A stretch of 64,000 bases of DNA. It comes from Bin75 sp965212135 (GTDB taxonomy: Bacteria; Nitrospirota; Nitrospiria; Nitrospirales; UBA8639). The position numbers and the translations under genes were made by a program. The number at the start of each line of letters is the position of its first letter. Positions within the stretch are counted from its first letter, which is position 1. Below, one piece after another: positions 8,604 to 16,448 of the stretch. The stretch covers positions 744,001 to 808,000 of the forward strand of contig OZ243044.1 in assembly GCA_965212135.1 (NCBI GenBank), read 5' to 3'. Under the pieces are notes generated by a model, which saw nothing but the letters and a program-made list of their open reading frames with translations, made no database searches and was not told where the DNA came from.

Positions 8604-8933
8604 TTACAAATCAAACATATACGTCACATTGTCTCCGCCAAACGCCTTGACCTTGCCTTCAATCATCTTTTCTTTCTGACTGTACACTCTCACGGTGACA
8701 TCCGGCAGGCCCGTGAACGATTTCATCTGCCGCATCAGCATCAGCACAATTTTTCTTCCGCGATCGCGATCCACCGCCAACCGCTTGTAAAAATCTTCGG
8801 TCACATGCAATTGCAGCACGTCATCCTTGACAAACACGTCCTCCACGTCCGCCGTTTGCCCCAATTGAGCGCGTACGCGCTCGGCAATGCGTTCATTCGC
8901 GCCGCCCGGGTCCATTTCGTTTGCCTGTTTCAT
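8604..8933 (-). CDS. Conserved-looking hypothetical protein, 109 residues
   Basis: I do not recognise this family. The protein is small, soluble and mixed alpha/beta, with alternating hydrophobic segments (VEDVFVKDDVLQLHV, DVTVRVYSQ). It has no cysteines, signal peptide or membrane helix. The ATG overlaps the pepP stop (ATGA, 8930-8933), and the stop lies 18 bases before the nuclease-HhH start, so it belongs to a pepP-109aa-nuclease-TraB transcription unit. The coupling to pepP and the stable reading frame are the evidence that it is a gene. Confidence 0.7.
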   Translation of the reverse strand: MKQANEMDPGGANERIAERVRAQLGQTADVEDVFVKDDVLQLHVTEDFYKRLAVDRDRGRKIVLMLMRQMKSFTGLPDVTVRVYSQKEKMIEGKVKAFGGDNVTYMFDL

Positions 8934-10720
8934 GCCATGGCGACCGGTTCGGTCGCCCGGTGCAGCCAGGCGGCCGTTGCCGCGTCAACCAACGGACCGA
9001 TGACGTCTCTCACGCGCGCGTGGTAGGCGTTAATCCAGGCTGTCTCCGTCGCGCTCAAGACCGTTCCGTCAATCAGCGACGCATCAAACGGCGCGAGCGT
9101 GATCGTGTCAAATGCCAGCCATGTCCGGTCCGCCTCGCCGCCCGCCGGCGCGGGGATCACCACCACGAGGTTTTCCAGCCGAATGCCGTACGCGCCGCTT
9201 TTGTAATATCCCGGCTCGTTCGACAGGATCATGCCGGGCCGCAACGCGACCCGACCGGCGGCTTTTGAGATGCGCTGCGGCCCTTCGTGGACTCCCAGGT
9301 AACTCCCGACTCCATGCCCGGTCCCATGATCATAATCCAGCCGCGCGTCCCAAAGAGGACGGCGGGCCAGAGTGTCAAGCTGCGCGCCGGTGGCGCCATC
9401 GGGAAAGACGGCCATGGCAACGGCCATATGTCCTTTGAGGACACGGGTGTACCGGTCCCGGTGTTCCGGCGAAGGAGAACCAACGGCAATCGTTCTGGTG
9501 ACGTCGGTGGTGCCATCCAGATATTGTCCTCCCGAATCCACCAGATATAACATTCCCGGTTCAATCAGGCGATGATGCCGTTCCGTGGCCCGGTAATGCA
9601 CAATCGCGCCATTGGGGCCGGCCGCCGAAATTGTCGGGAAGCTCAAACCCCGCCAGTGCGGTTGGCGCCGTCGGCAATCCTCAAGATACGATTGAGCGTC
9701 CAGTTCGGAGAGCCGTCCGTTCCGCGCCTCCCGGTCCATCCACGCGAGAAATTGACACAGGGCCGCACCGTCGCGCTTATGCGCTTCCCGCGCCCCGTTG
9801 ATCTCCACGGAATTTTTGCAGGCTTTCGGCAACACACAGGGGTCTTCCCCTTCGATCACGCGGGCGCCGGCTTGAGTCAATCGCGCGGGTATCCAGCTCG
9901 CCGTGCGCGCCGGGTCGCATAACACCCGTGCGCCGGTTTTGCCCAAGCGTTCCAGGGCTTCATAAAATTCCGAGACGGGGCGAAGCCGCACGGCCGCCCC
10001 CAGGTGAGACGCCAGCGTTTCGGACACCTTGCGCGGGTCGAGAAAGAACGTCGCCGTGCCGTCATGGGCAAGCAGGGCAAAGCCGAGCGGCAACGGAGTA
10101 TGCGGAACGTCGCCGCCGCGAACGTTCAAGAGCCAGGCGATGGAATCCGGGGCCGTCAGGACGGCCGCCTCAATCCCGTCATGGCGCAATCCCGCGGCAA
10201 GCTCCCGCCGTTTTTCTTCCGATGACTTTCCGGCACAGGCGAGATCATGCGGCACCACTGTTGCCGCGAGCGGAGCGGGACGATCATGCCATACCGCATC
10301 AATGGGATTCGGTTCGCATGGCGTCAACGCCGCCCCGGCTTTCGCGCACGCCTCCCGCAAGTGAGCGACTTCGTGAGGCGTATGCAGCCAGGGATCATAC
10401 CCCAGCGTGTCGCCGGGCTTCAGGACGGTTGACAGCCACGCATGCACGGGTTCATCCAGAAGATGCCGGGATTCAAACACCCGTCGGTCAACCTGGTCGC
10501 GTACCTGCAGCGTATATCGGCCATCTACAAAGATGGCGGCTTGCCCGGCCAGCACCACCGCCGTTCCCGCCGACCCCGTAAACCCCGTCAACCACGCCAG
10601 CCGTTCCGCGCAAGCGGGCAGGTACTCATTCTGGTATTCATCCGCATGAGGGACGATGAACGCGGACAAGCCGACACGTCTCAACTCTGCGCGAAATTCG
10701 TCAATTCGTGACAACGGCAT
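8930..10720 (-). CDS. pepP: Xaa-Pro aminopeptidase (M24B peptidase)
   Basis: A 596-residue protein of the long M24B type, with two creatinase-like N-terminal domains and a C-terminal pita-bread domain. The five metal ligands are visible: two Asp in DSGGQYLDGTTDVTRT, His in HGTGHGVGSYLGVHEG, Glu in LSNEPGYY and Glu in IRLENLVVV. It removes an N-terminal residue that precedes proline. The ATG at 10720 (MPLSRIDEFRAEL) is chosen because the family starts there; the frame runs further upstream to 10912 with proline-rich, unconserved sequence. It is the first gene of a coupled unit and lies 200 bases downstream of sucD. Confidence 0.9.
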   Translation of the reverse strand: MPLSRIDEFRAELRRVGLSAFIVPHADEYQNEYLPACAERLAWLTGFTGSAGTAVVLAGQAAIFVDGRYTLQVRDQVDRRVFESRHLLDEPVHAWLSTVLKPGDTLGYDPWLHTPHEVAHLREACAKAGAALTPCEPNPIDAVWHDRPAPLAATVVPHDLACAGKSSEEKRRELAAGLRHDGIEAAVLTAPDSIAWLLNVRGGDVPHTPLPLGFALLAHDGTATFFLDPRKVSETLASHLGAAVRLRPVSEFYEALERLGKTGARVLCDPARTASWIPARLTQAGARVIEGEDPCVLPKACKNSVEINGAREAHKRDGAALCQFLAWMDREARNGRLSELDAQSYLEDCRRRQPHWRGLSFPTISAAGPNGAIVHYRATERHHRLIEPGMLYLVDSGGQYLDGTTDVTRTIAVGSPSPEHRDRYTRVLKGHMAVAMAVFPDGATGAQLDTLARRPLWDARLDYDHGTGHGVGSYLGVHEGPQRISKAAGRVALRPGMILSNEPGYYKSGAYGIRLENLVVVIPAPAGGEADRTWLAFDTITLAPFDASLIDGTVLSATETAWINAYHARVRDVIGPLVDAATAAWLHRATEPVAMA

Positions 10721-10921
10721 GTCTGTGCTCAAGTGGTTTAGTTTTTGTCGGTCACGCCAGACTCGGTCGAGACTGTCATACTGCGATACGGGCAAAACCC
10801 GTGGCCTGATTCTAGCAAATCTTCCTGCCTGTTTGGGAAAGGATTCTCGCGGGAAAGCCGGGGGAGGGGAGGGCGGGGCGGGGATGACGGCCTGTTGATG
10901 GAAAAGACTCAAACGTGACGA

Positions 10922-11794
10922 TTACCCGCCCAACGCGGCTTTGACCGTCTCGCCGATTTCCGCGGGATTGCGGACGACGCGGACGCCGGCGGCTTCGAGG
11001 GCGGCCATTTTTTCTTTGGCCGTGCCTTGCCCGCCGGTGATAATCGCCCCGGCATGGCCCATGCGTCGGCCAGGAGGCGCGGTCATACCGGCGATAAAGC
11101 CGATGACGGGTTTGGTCATTTCCCGTTTGATAAACATCGCGGCTTTTTCTTCGGCGTCGCCGCCGATTTCCCCGATCATGACCACGGCCTTTGTCTCCTC
11201 GTCGTGTTCAAACATTTGCAGCAGATCAATGTAGCCGGTGCCGATGACGGGGTCGCCGCCAATCCCCACGCAGGTCGTCTCGCCAAGGCCCAGATTCGTC
11301 AACTGATTCACCGCTTCATACGTGAGCGTCCCGCTGCGGGAAATCACGCCGACCGTGCCTTTTTTGTGAATGAAGCCCGGCATGATGCCGATCTTGCACT
11401 CGTCCGCCGTGATAATCCCCGGACAATTGGGTCCGATAAGCCGGGTCTGCGTACTCGCCAACGCACGTTTCACCCGCACCATATCGTTGACGGGAATGCC
11501 TTCCGTGATGCACACCGCCAGCCAGATGCCCGCATTCGCCGCTTCAAGAATCGCATCGGCGGCAAAGGGCGGCGGCACGAAAATCAACGACGTGGTGGCG
11601 TCGGTCTTGTTGACGGCTTCCCGAACCGTGTTGAACACGGGAATGCCCGCCACGTCCTGATTCGCTTTGCCGGGCGTCACTCCCGCGACAATGCGGGTGC
11701 CATAGTCCCGGCACTGGGTCGCATGGAACGACCCTTCCTTGCCCGTAATGCCCTGCACGACCACCCGCGTTGACGCATTCACCAGGATACTCAT
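10922..11794 (-). CDS. sucD: Succinyl-CoA synthetase, alpha subunit
   Basis: This 290-residue protein begins MSILVNAST, with a CoA-binding Rossmann fold (VVQGITGKEG), and has the phosphohistidine loop GHAGAIITGGQGTA. It carries the active-site histidine through which phosphate passes from succinyl phosphate to ADP or GDP. In the reductive TCA cycle the enzyme runs toward succinyl-CoA. The start at 11794 matches the family length; an upstream ATG at 11842 adds an unconserved leader. It follows sucC by about 65 bases on the same strand. Confidence 0.96.
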   Translation of the reverse strand: MSILVNASTRVVVQGITGKEGSFHATQCRDYGTRIVAGVTPGKANQDVAGIPVFNTVREAVNKTDATTSLIFVPPPFAADAILEAANAGIWLAVCITEGIPVNDMVRVKRALASTQTRLIGPNCPGIITADECKIGIMPGFIHKKGTVGVISRSGTLTYEAVNQLTNLGLGETTCVGIGGDPVIGTGYIDLLQMFEHDEETKAVVMIGEIGGDAEEKAAMFIKREMTKPVIGFIAGMTAPPGRRMGHAGAIITGGQGTAKEKMAALEAAGVRVVRNPAEIGETVKAALGG

Positions 11795-11858
11795 GCTACG
11801 TTCCTTCCCTTCTGTTTCACACGCTTGCCGGTTGCCGCACACAGGCGACAGACGGAGG

Positions 11859-13043
11859 TCAGCCCTTCCGCTTGTTGCCTTTCATGGCCACAATTGTTTG
11901 CGCGGCTTCCCAGAGATCCGTCGCCACGTCAACTTTCAAACCCGATTCAATCAGCAGGCTCCGCCCTTCTTCCGCATTGGTGCCTTGAAGGCGAACGACC
12001 ACGGGCAAGGTCACGCCCACTTCTTTTGAGGCCTCGATGACGCCGTGGGCAATCCGTTCGCAACGAACGATGCCGCCGAAAATGTTGATGAAAATACCTT
12101 TGACTTTTTTGTCCTTGAGGAGAATGCGAAACCCGGCGGCCACGGTCTCTTTGGTCGCGCCGCCGCCCACGTCCAGAAAGTTGGCGGGTTCCGCGCCGGC
12201 CAGTTTGATCACGTCCATCGTGGCCATGGCCAGCCCCGCGCCGTTCACCATGCACCCGATGTCGCCGTCCAGTTTCACGTAATTCAGGTTGTGTTGGCCG
12301 GCCTCGATTTCAAGGGGTTCTTCCTCGTGCGGGTCGCGGAACGCCTGGACGTCCGGATGCTTGAACAACGCATTGTCGTCGAACGAAACTTTCCCGTCGA
12401 GTGCGATGAGCCGGTTGTCCGTGGTGATGACCAGCGGATTGATCTCCACCAGCGACGCATTTTTTTCCATGAACAGGCGGTACAGATCCTCCAGCATGTG
12501 CAGAAACGGATTCACCACGGTTTTGTCCAGGGAGGGCAACCCCAGGGCAAAGGCGAGATTCCGTCCGTTATATCCCTGAAATCCGACGGCCGGATCAATC
12601 GCTTCCTTGATCACTTTGTCCGGAGTCTGCTCCGCCACCTCTTCAATTTCCATGCCGCCTTCGGTGCTCGCAATAAACGTCGGAAACCCCGTATCCCGGT
12701 CCACCAACAGGCTCAAGTACAACTCGTTGGCGATGCCCGCGCCTTCTTCAATCAGCAGACGCCGGACTTTTCTGCCTTTCGGCCCGGTCTGATGTGTCAC
12801 CAGGGTTTTGCCAATGAGCGCTTGCGCCAGGGCCGGCACCTCGTCTCTGTTCTTTGTGATTTTGACTCCGCCGGCTTTGCCCCGTCCCCCGGCGTGAATT
12901 TGCGCTTTGACGACGTACGCCGACACGTCGAGAGCGGCGGCCCATTTTTCAGCGGCACGCGGCGTCTTCACCATTTTTCCGCGAGGCACGGGAATGCCAA
13001 ATTGCGCAAACAACTCTTTTGCCTGGAATTCGTGAATATTCAT
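11859..13043 (-). CDS. sucC: Succinyl-CoA synthetase, beta subunit
   Basis: The protein has 394 residues, with an ATP-grasp domain (MNIHEFQAKELFAQFGIPVP at the start, IHAGGRGKAGGVK nucleotide loop) and a C-terminal ligase domain (NFLDVGGGATKE, FINIFGGIVRCERIA). It pairs with the adjacent sucD to form the ADP/GDP-using ligase. The start at 13043 is the family start; an earlier ATG at 13061 gives six extra residues. It lies downstream of frdA by about 80 bases, in the same minus-strand run of reductive TCA genes. Confidence 0.96.
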   Translation of the reverse strand: MNIHEFQAKELFAQFGIPVPRGKMVKTPRAAEKWAAALDVSAYVVKAQIHAGGRGKAGGVKITKNRDEVPALAQALIGKTLVTHQTGPKGRKVRRLLIEEGAGIANELYLSLLVDRDTGFPTFIASTEGGMEIEEVAEQTPDKVIKEAIDPAVGFQGYNGRNLAFALGLPSLDKTVVNPFLHMLEDLYRLFMEKNASLVEINPLVITTDNRLIALDGKVSFDDNALFKHPDVQAFRDPHEEEPLEIEAGQHNLNYVKLDGDIGCMVNGAGLAMATMDVIKLAGAEPANFLDVGGGATKETVAAGFRILLKDKKVKGIFINIFGGIVRCERIAHGVIEASKEVGVTLPVVVRLQGTNAEEGRSLLIESGLKVDVATDLWEAAQTIVAMKGNKRKG

Positions 13044-13122
13044 GATGCTCCCTTCAAACAAAACCCCGCTTTATGCACGAGACCTCCGGTGCCGCCCGGA
13101 ACGGCAGGCTGTGCCCCTTCTT

Positions 13123-14703
13123 TTATGGCCGCATGGCATAGGCGGGGAACACGAGCGGCGAGACATTCTGCGTGGCGACGCCGTGCCGCGCGGCTTCGGC
13201 GCGGAAACGGCGCAAATGATTCAGCGTCAATTGGCCCTGCGGAATGGTTGCGGCGCGCGCCGCCGCCGTGACACCCGACCGTTTGCCGAACACCATCAAA
13301 TCCAGCAGCGAATTGCCCATTAACCGATTGCGGCCATGCAGACCGCCGGAGATTTCTCCGGCCGCAAACAGATGCTTCACGGGCGTTTCACCATTGACGT
13401 CAATCCCCGCTCCCCCGTTTTGATAATGCAGGGTGGGATAAATCAGCACCGGGTCGGTGCGGATATCAACACCGTACCGCGCATACTGGCGAACCATCGC
13501 GGGGAAATGGTTGTCCAGCGTGCCTTCGCCATGCTCAACTTCCAGCAGCGGGGTATCCAGCCAGACGCCGACGCGGCCGGTGGCCGTTCGCACGCCGCGG
13601 CCTTCCTCGCATTCCCGAATCACGGACGACGACACCACGTCGCGCGTGTCCAGCTCATTCACAAAGCGTTCGCCCCGCGCATTGACCAGATGGCCGCCTT
13701 CCGACCGGATGCCTTCGGTGACCAACTGCCCCACAAGCTGTTCGGGATACACGCCGCCGGACGGGTGATATTGAAACGTGTCAATCTGGACGAGCGGGAC
13801 GCCGATGCGATAGACCAGCGCGAGACCGTCGCCCGTGGCCCCGTAATGATTACTCGTGGGAAATCCCTGAATATGCAGCCGCCCGATTCCTCCGGTCGCC
13901 AGAATCACGGTTTTGGCCGCCACCACGATGTGCCGTTTATTGTCCAGATCCAGCAGCACGGCGCCGGCACACGCCCCCTGCTCGTCGCTCAACAGTTCCA
14001 CGGCCGCGGAAAATTCAAGAAGTTGAATTCGCCGGTTGAGCACCTCGTCTTTGAGCACGCGCATGATTTCGAGGCCGGTATAATCGGAACAGGTCAGCAG
14101 CCGCTCCTTTGTGCTGCCTCCGCCTTTTTTGACGTGCAGGCTGCCGGCGGCGTCCCGGTCAAAGAGCACGCCCAGTTCCAGCAACCATTTCGCAATGGAC
14201 GGCCCTTCCTCAACCATCGTTTTGAGGAGCCGATGGTCATTCTTCATGTGACCGCCCTTGAGGGTGTCGAGGAAATGCTGCACGGGGGAATCATCGGGAG
14301 CCACGGCAACCTGCATTCCGCCCTGGGCCATCACGGAATTGGAATCCGCCAAACGCAACTTCGTCGCCAGAATCACCGTGGCGCCCTGCCCGTGCGCGTG
14401 GAGCGCCGCGGCGCACCCGGCCCCGCCGCCGCCCACCACCAGCACGTCGGCCGTATGATCGGGTGCCAGAGGCAGCTCTTCGGACACCGAGCTGTCGCCT
14501 TCCAGGATTGAGGCGACTTCCCGTACCGTCCGGTCCCCTGCATTCGGGCCAAACGCAATCGGACGGTACGCGGCCTCGCGATGATCGGGATGATAGGTTT
14601 GGATCAGGGTGTCGCGTTCGGCGAGGGACAGTTTCGGCAGGACGGACTTGCGCCGGGCGTCACGGGATTGGTGGACGATAGCGTGCAGAGATTGAAAGTC
14701 CAT
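13123..14703 (-). CDS. frdA: Fumarate reductase/succinate dehydrogenase flavoprotein subunit, soluble type
   Basis: This 526-residue protein has an FAD Rossmann motif (VLVVGGGGAGCAAA, residues 87-100) and the family's substrate-site segments (YHPSGG, EGIRSEGG, LFAAGEISGGLHGRNRLMGN). Residues 121-129 read SNSVMAQGG, where covalent-FAD enzymes have SHTVAAQGG; Asn122 stands in place of the FAD-linking His. FAD is therefore probably bound non-covalently, as in soluble fumarate reductases and L-aspartate oxidase. It lies 20 bases after frdB and before sucC, among reductive TCA genes, so fumarate reduction is the likely direction. An L-aspartate oxidase role is less likely because of the frdB partner. 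Confidence 0.85.
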   Translation of the reverse strand: MDFQSLHAIVHQSRDARRKSVLPKLSLAERDTLIQTYHPDHREAAYRPIAFGPNAGDRTVREVASILEGDSSVSEELPLAPDHTADVLVVGGGGAGCAAALHAHGQGATVILATKLRLADSNSVMAQGGMQVAVAPDDSPVQHFLDTLKGGHMKNDHRLLKTMVEEGPSIAKWLLELGVLFDRDAAGSLHVKKGGGSTKERLLTCSDYTGLEIMRVLKDEVLNRRIQLLEFSAAVELLSDEQGACAGAVLLDLDNKRHIVVAAKTVILATGGIGRLHIQGFPTSNHYGATGDGLALVYRIGVPLVQIDTFQYHPSGGVYPEQLVGQLVTEGIRSEGGHLVNARGERFVNELDTRDVVSSSVIRECEEGRGVRTATGRVGVWLDTPLLEVEHGEGTLDNHFPAMVRQYARYGVDIRTDPVLIYPTLHYQNGGAGIDVNGETPVKHLFAAGEISGGLHGRNRLMGNSLLDLMVFGKRSGVTAAARAATIPQGQLTLNHLRRFRAEAARHGVATQNVSPLVFPAYAMRP

Positions 14704-14723
14704 GTGGCAACCGGAACCGCCCG

Positions 14724-15443
14724 CTACGGAATTGCCGCCGAAGCCTGCCGCAATTCTTCATCGGTCATGGGCAGGATGCGTTGCCAATCATCATTGTACC
14801 GCCCCTCCGCAATGGCTTGAATGCGTTCGGAGAGGCCGGGAGGCTTGTCCATTTCCCGCGCTCCATAGGCCCGGCTGGCATAGACTCCCACGAGATTGGG
14901 CGCAATGTCGGCAATGCACACCGGCGCGCACAAACCGCACATCACACAATCCATAAACATTTCCGACACCGACTTGAAATCGCCGAAGACGGCTTTCCAG
15001 ACTCCCTCGCGCACGTCAATGTTCTGCGGGCAGGCTTCGGTGCACGCGTTGCAGTTCCGGCACAGGGGCGCTTCGGGATACAATTCAAACAACGCCTGTT
15101 TGGGGTCTTCAATCTGCGTCAGATCATAGGTGGCTTTCCGGGCGGGAAAGGGCGGCGCAAACGAAAACGACATGCCGTCTTCCACCGCATGGGAACAGGC
15201 CAGGCAGGTTTTGACTTTCGGGTCGTCCTTCGTGCGGTAATAGGTCGCGCAGGCGCCGCAAAATCCGCCCAGGCATCCGGCCCCTCGCGTGACTTCATGG
15301 CCGGTATGCCAGAGGGCCTTCATCAGGGTAATCCCCGCCGGCACCTGAAACGGTTTGCCGTCAATCTCCACCGTGACCATTTGCGGCTGGAGCGCGTCTT
15401 CCTGATCTATGGCAGCGGTTTTATCGAATGATGGGGTGGTCAT
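14724..15443 (-). CDS. frdB: Fumarate reductase iron-sulfur subunit
   Basis: This 239-residue protein has a plant-type [2Fe-2S] domain with Cys57, 62, 65, 80 and 83 (CLGGFCGAC then CLAC). After it come two CxxCxxCxxxC clusters: Cys128/131/134/138 and Cys166/169/172/176. Classical SdhB has one [4Fe-4S] and one [3Fe-4S] site, so the two full four-Cys motifs resemble HdrC/TfrB-like subunits. It would pass electrons to frdA, 20 bases downstream. No membrane anchor gene (frdC/frdD) is adjacent; the next genes upstream are an RDD remnant and DUF2442. The electron donor is unknown. Confidence 0.82.
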   Translation of the reverse strand: MTTPSFDKTAAIDQEDALQPQMVTVEIDGKPFQVPAGITLMKALWHTGHEVTRGAGCLGGFCGACATYYRTKDDPKVKTCLACSHAVEDGMSFSFAPPFPARKATYDLTQIEDPKQALFELYPEAPLCRNCNACTEACPQNIDVREGVWKAVFGDFKSVSEMFMDCVMCGLCAPVCIADIAPNLVGVYASRAYGAREMDKPPGLSERIQAIAEGRYNDDWQRILPMTDEELRQASAAIP

Positions 15444-15514
15444 GGTCTTCGTTGATCGTTCAGTACAATATTTGCTTTGTCATCTGGAACGGAAAAACAA
15501 TCCAGTTATCTAAA

Positions 15515-15840
15515 TCACATGGACCCGCCTGCACATTGTCGGCCACTTTCAACTTGTATAACAAATGTACCCGCAATCATGTCATGCAAGCCCCGTTTCC
15601 TTTTTGTCCAACCAATCATCAGCAATCCAATCCCGAGAATCAATAAAGAGACGGGCCACACAAAAAACCGGGCCGAGGCCCTGCCATAGGAAATACGATT
15701 CCCGTCCTCACCAACCACCTGTAATCCAGTGGCTTTTTCCCCACAGTCGCTTGCCACGGAGATGAATGTAGCGTGGAAAAATAAACCCACATTATCATCA
15801 TTTCCAGTATTGCTGAAACGACTTCCGTCATATCACCCAA
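15515..15840 (-). pseudogene. RDD-family membrane protein remnant, N-truncated and frameshifted
   Basis: The frame from 15840 (SSPWQATVGKK) and the frame ending at 15515 (GLQVVGEDGNRISYGR, then LLILGIGLLMIGW and KRKRGLHDMIAGT) together form the C-terminal half of an RDD protein. They are joined by a one-base loss in an A5 run on the coding strand (15734-15738); adding one A restores GKKATGLQVV. The N-terminal helix with the Arg-Asp-Asp signature is missing, because the DUF2442 gene ends at 15828 immediately upstream. It is a relic of an inner-membrane protein of unknown transport role, or a partly misassembled gene. Confidence 0.75.
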
Positions 15841-16088
15841 TGAACTTGAGCCGCAACGTTCTCGTACAGCGTTTCAGGCGCGACATCGGCTCCGTTTGGC
15901 CACGCGATCGTTCCGCCCTCGATGGTTGCCCGCTTGAAAAAGGACTGCTCTTTCAACGGCGAGAAGATATGCCCCCTGGCGATATACTGTGAAAAATCCA
16001 CATCACCCGCCATCCCGTCATTAAAGGTAATGCGGTAGGTATAGGCTTCCTTGTATTCAATGTTTGTGACATCATTCATATTCCACAT
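15828..16088 (-). CDS. DUF2442 domain protein
   Basis: This 86-residue protein has the DUF2442 pattern: YTYRITFNDGMAGDVDFSQY, then FFKRATIEGGTIAWPNGADV and a final aspartate/proline-rich stretch. DUF2442 genes are very often paired with DUF4160 genes, as here, 15 bases after the DUF4160 stop. The pair is commonly suspected to be a toxin-antitoxin-like unit, but its activity is not established. It lies inside the reductive TCA gene run, between acn and frdB. Confidence 0.88.
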   Translation of the reverse strand: MWNMNDVTNIEYKEAYTYRITFNDGMAGDVDFSQYIARGHIFSPLKEQSFFKRATIEGGTIAWPNGADVAPETLYENVAAQVHWVI

Positions 16089-16103
16089 GACGGCATCCTC
16101 TGT

Positions 16104-16364
16104 TCAATTCAGCGGTTCAATTTTTCGAATTTCTTTGCTGGATTGCGCAAGTCGCCAATTCTCTTCCAATTCAGACAGGTGAATATCTGTCCATTCCTGC
16201 ACCAGTTTCGTTGCGGTTTTCGACGATAAATCTCCGTTGAGTGTATTACCCTGAAAATCAAACACGGCTTTGTTCCCGGAGTATTCCGCATGGAAATGCG
16301 GCGGGTTATGCTCATCGTAAAACATCCTGATGACAATCCCGAAAAATCTTGAAATCTCCGGCAT
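16104..16364 (-). CDS. DUF4160 domain protein
   Basis: This 86-residue protein has the family signature MPEISRFFGIVIRMFY followed by HNPPHFHAEYSG and a C-terminal helix (ELEENWRLAQ). The start at 16364 is chosen because DUF4160 proteins begin MPxIxRFxG; the frame extends five residues to 16379. It is the first gene of the DUF4160-DUF2442 pair. The PPHFHA motif with two histidines suggests a catalytic or metal site, but no activity is known for certain. The local sequence is AT-richer than the flanking acn and frdB genes. Confidence 0.9.
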   Translation of the reverse strand: MPEISRFFGIVIRMFYDEHNPPHFHAEYSGNKAVFDFQGNTLNGDLSSKTATKLVQEWTDIHLSELEENWRLAQSSKEIRKIEPLN

Positions 16365-16448
16365 ACATCGATGAAGCAATAAACGCCCATGAGTGGAGAT
16401 CGTTTACGGCCTCTTTTCCCTTAAGCCTCCGAGGCAAAGACGCGCGGT

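Noticed and set aside
12045..13271. A 408-residue plus-strand frame antisense to sucC
   Set aside because: It overlaps a strongly conserved gene over its full length and its translation resembles no protein.
13336..14511. A 391-residue plus-strand frame antisense to frdA
   Set aside because: It is a shadow of frdA codon bias with no motif of its own.
15640..15840. A separate 66-residue gene before the RDD frame
   Set aside because: It is the upstream half of the broken RDD gene, continuing in another frame after a one-base loss.
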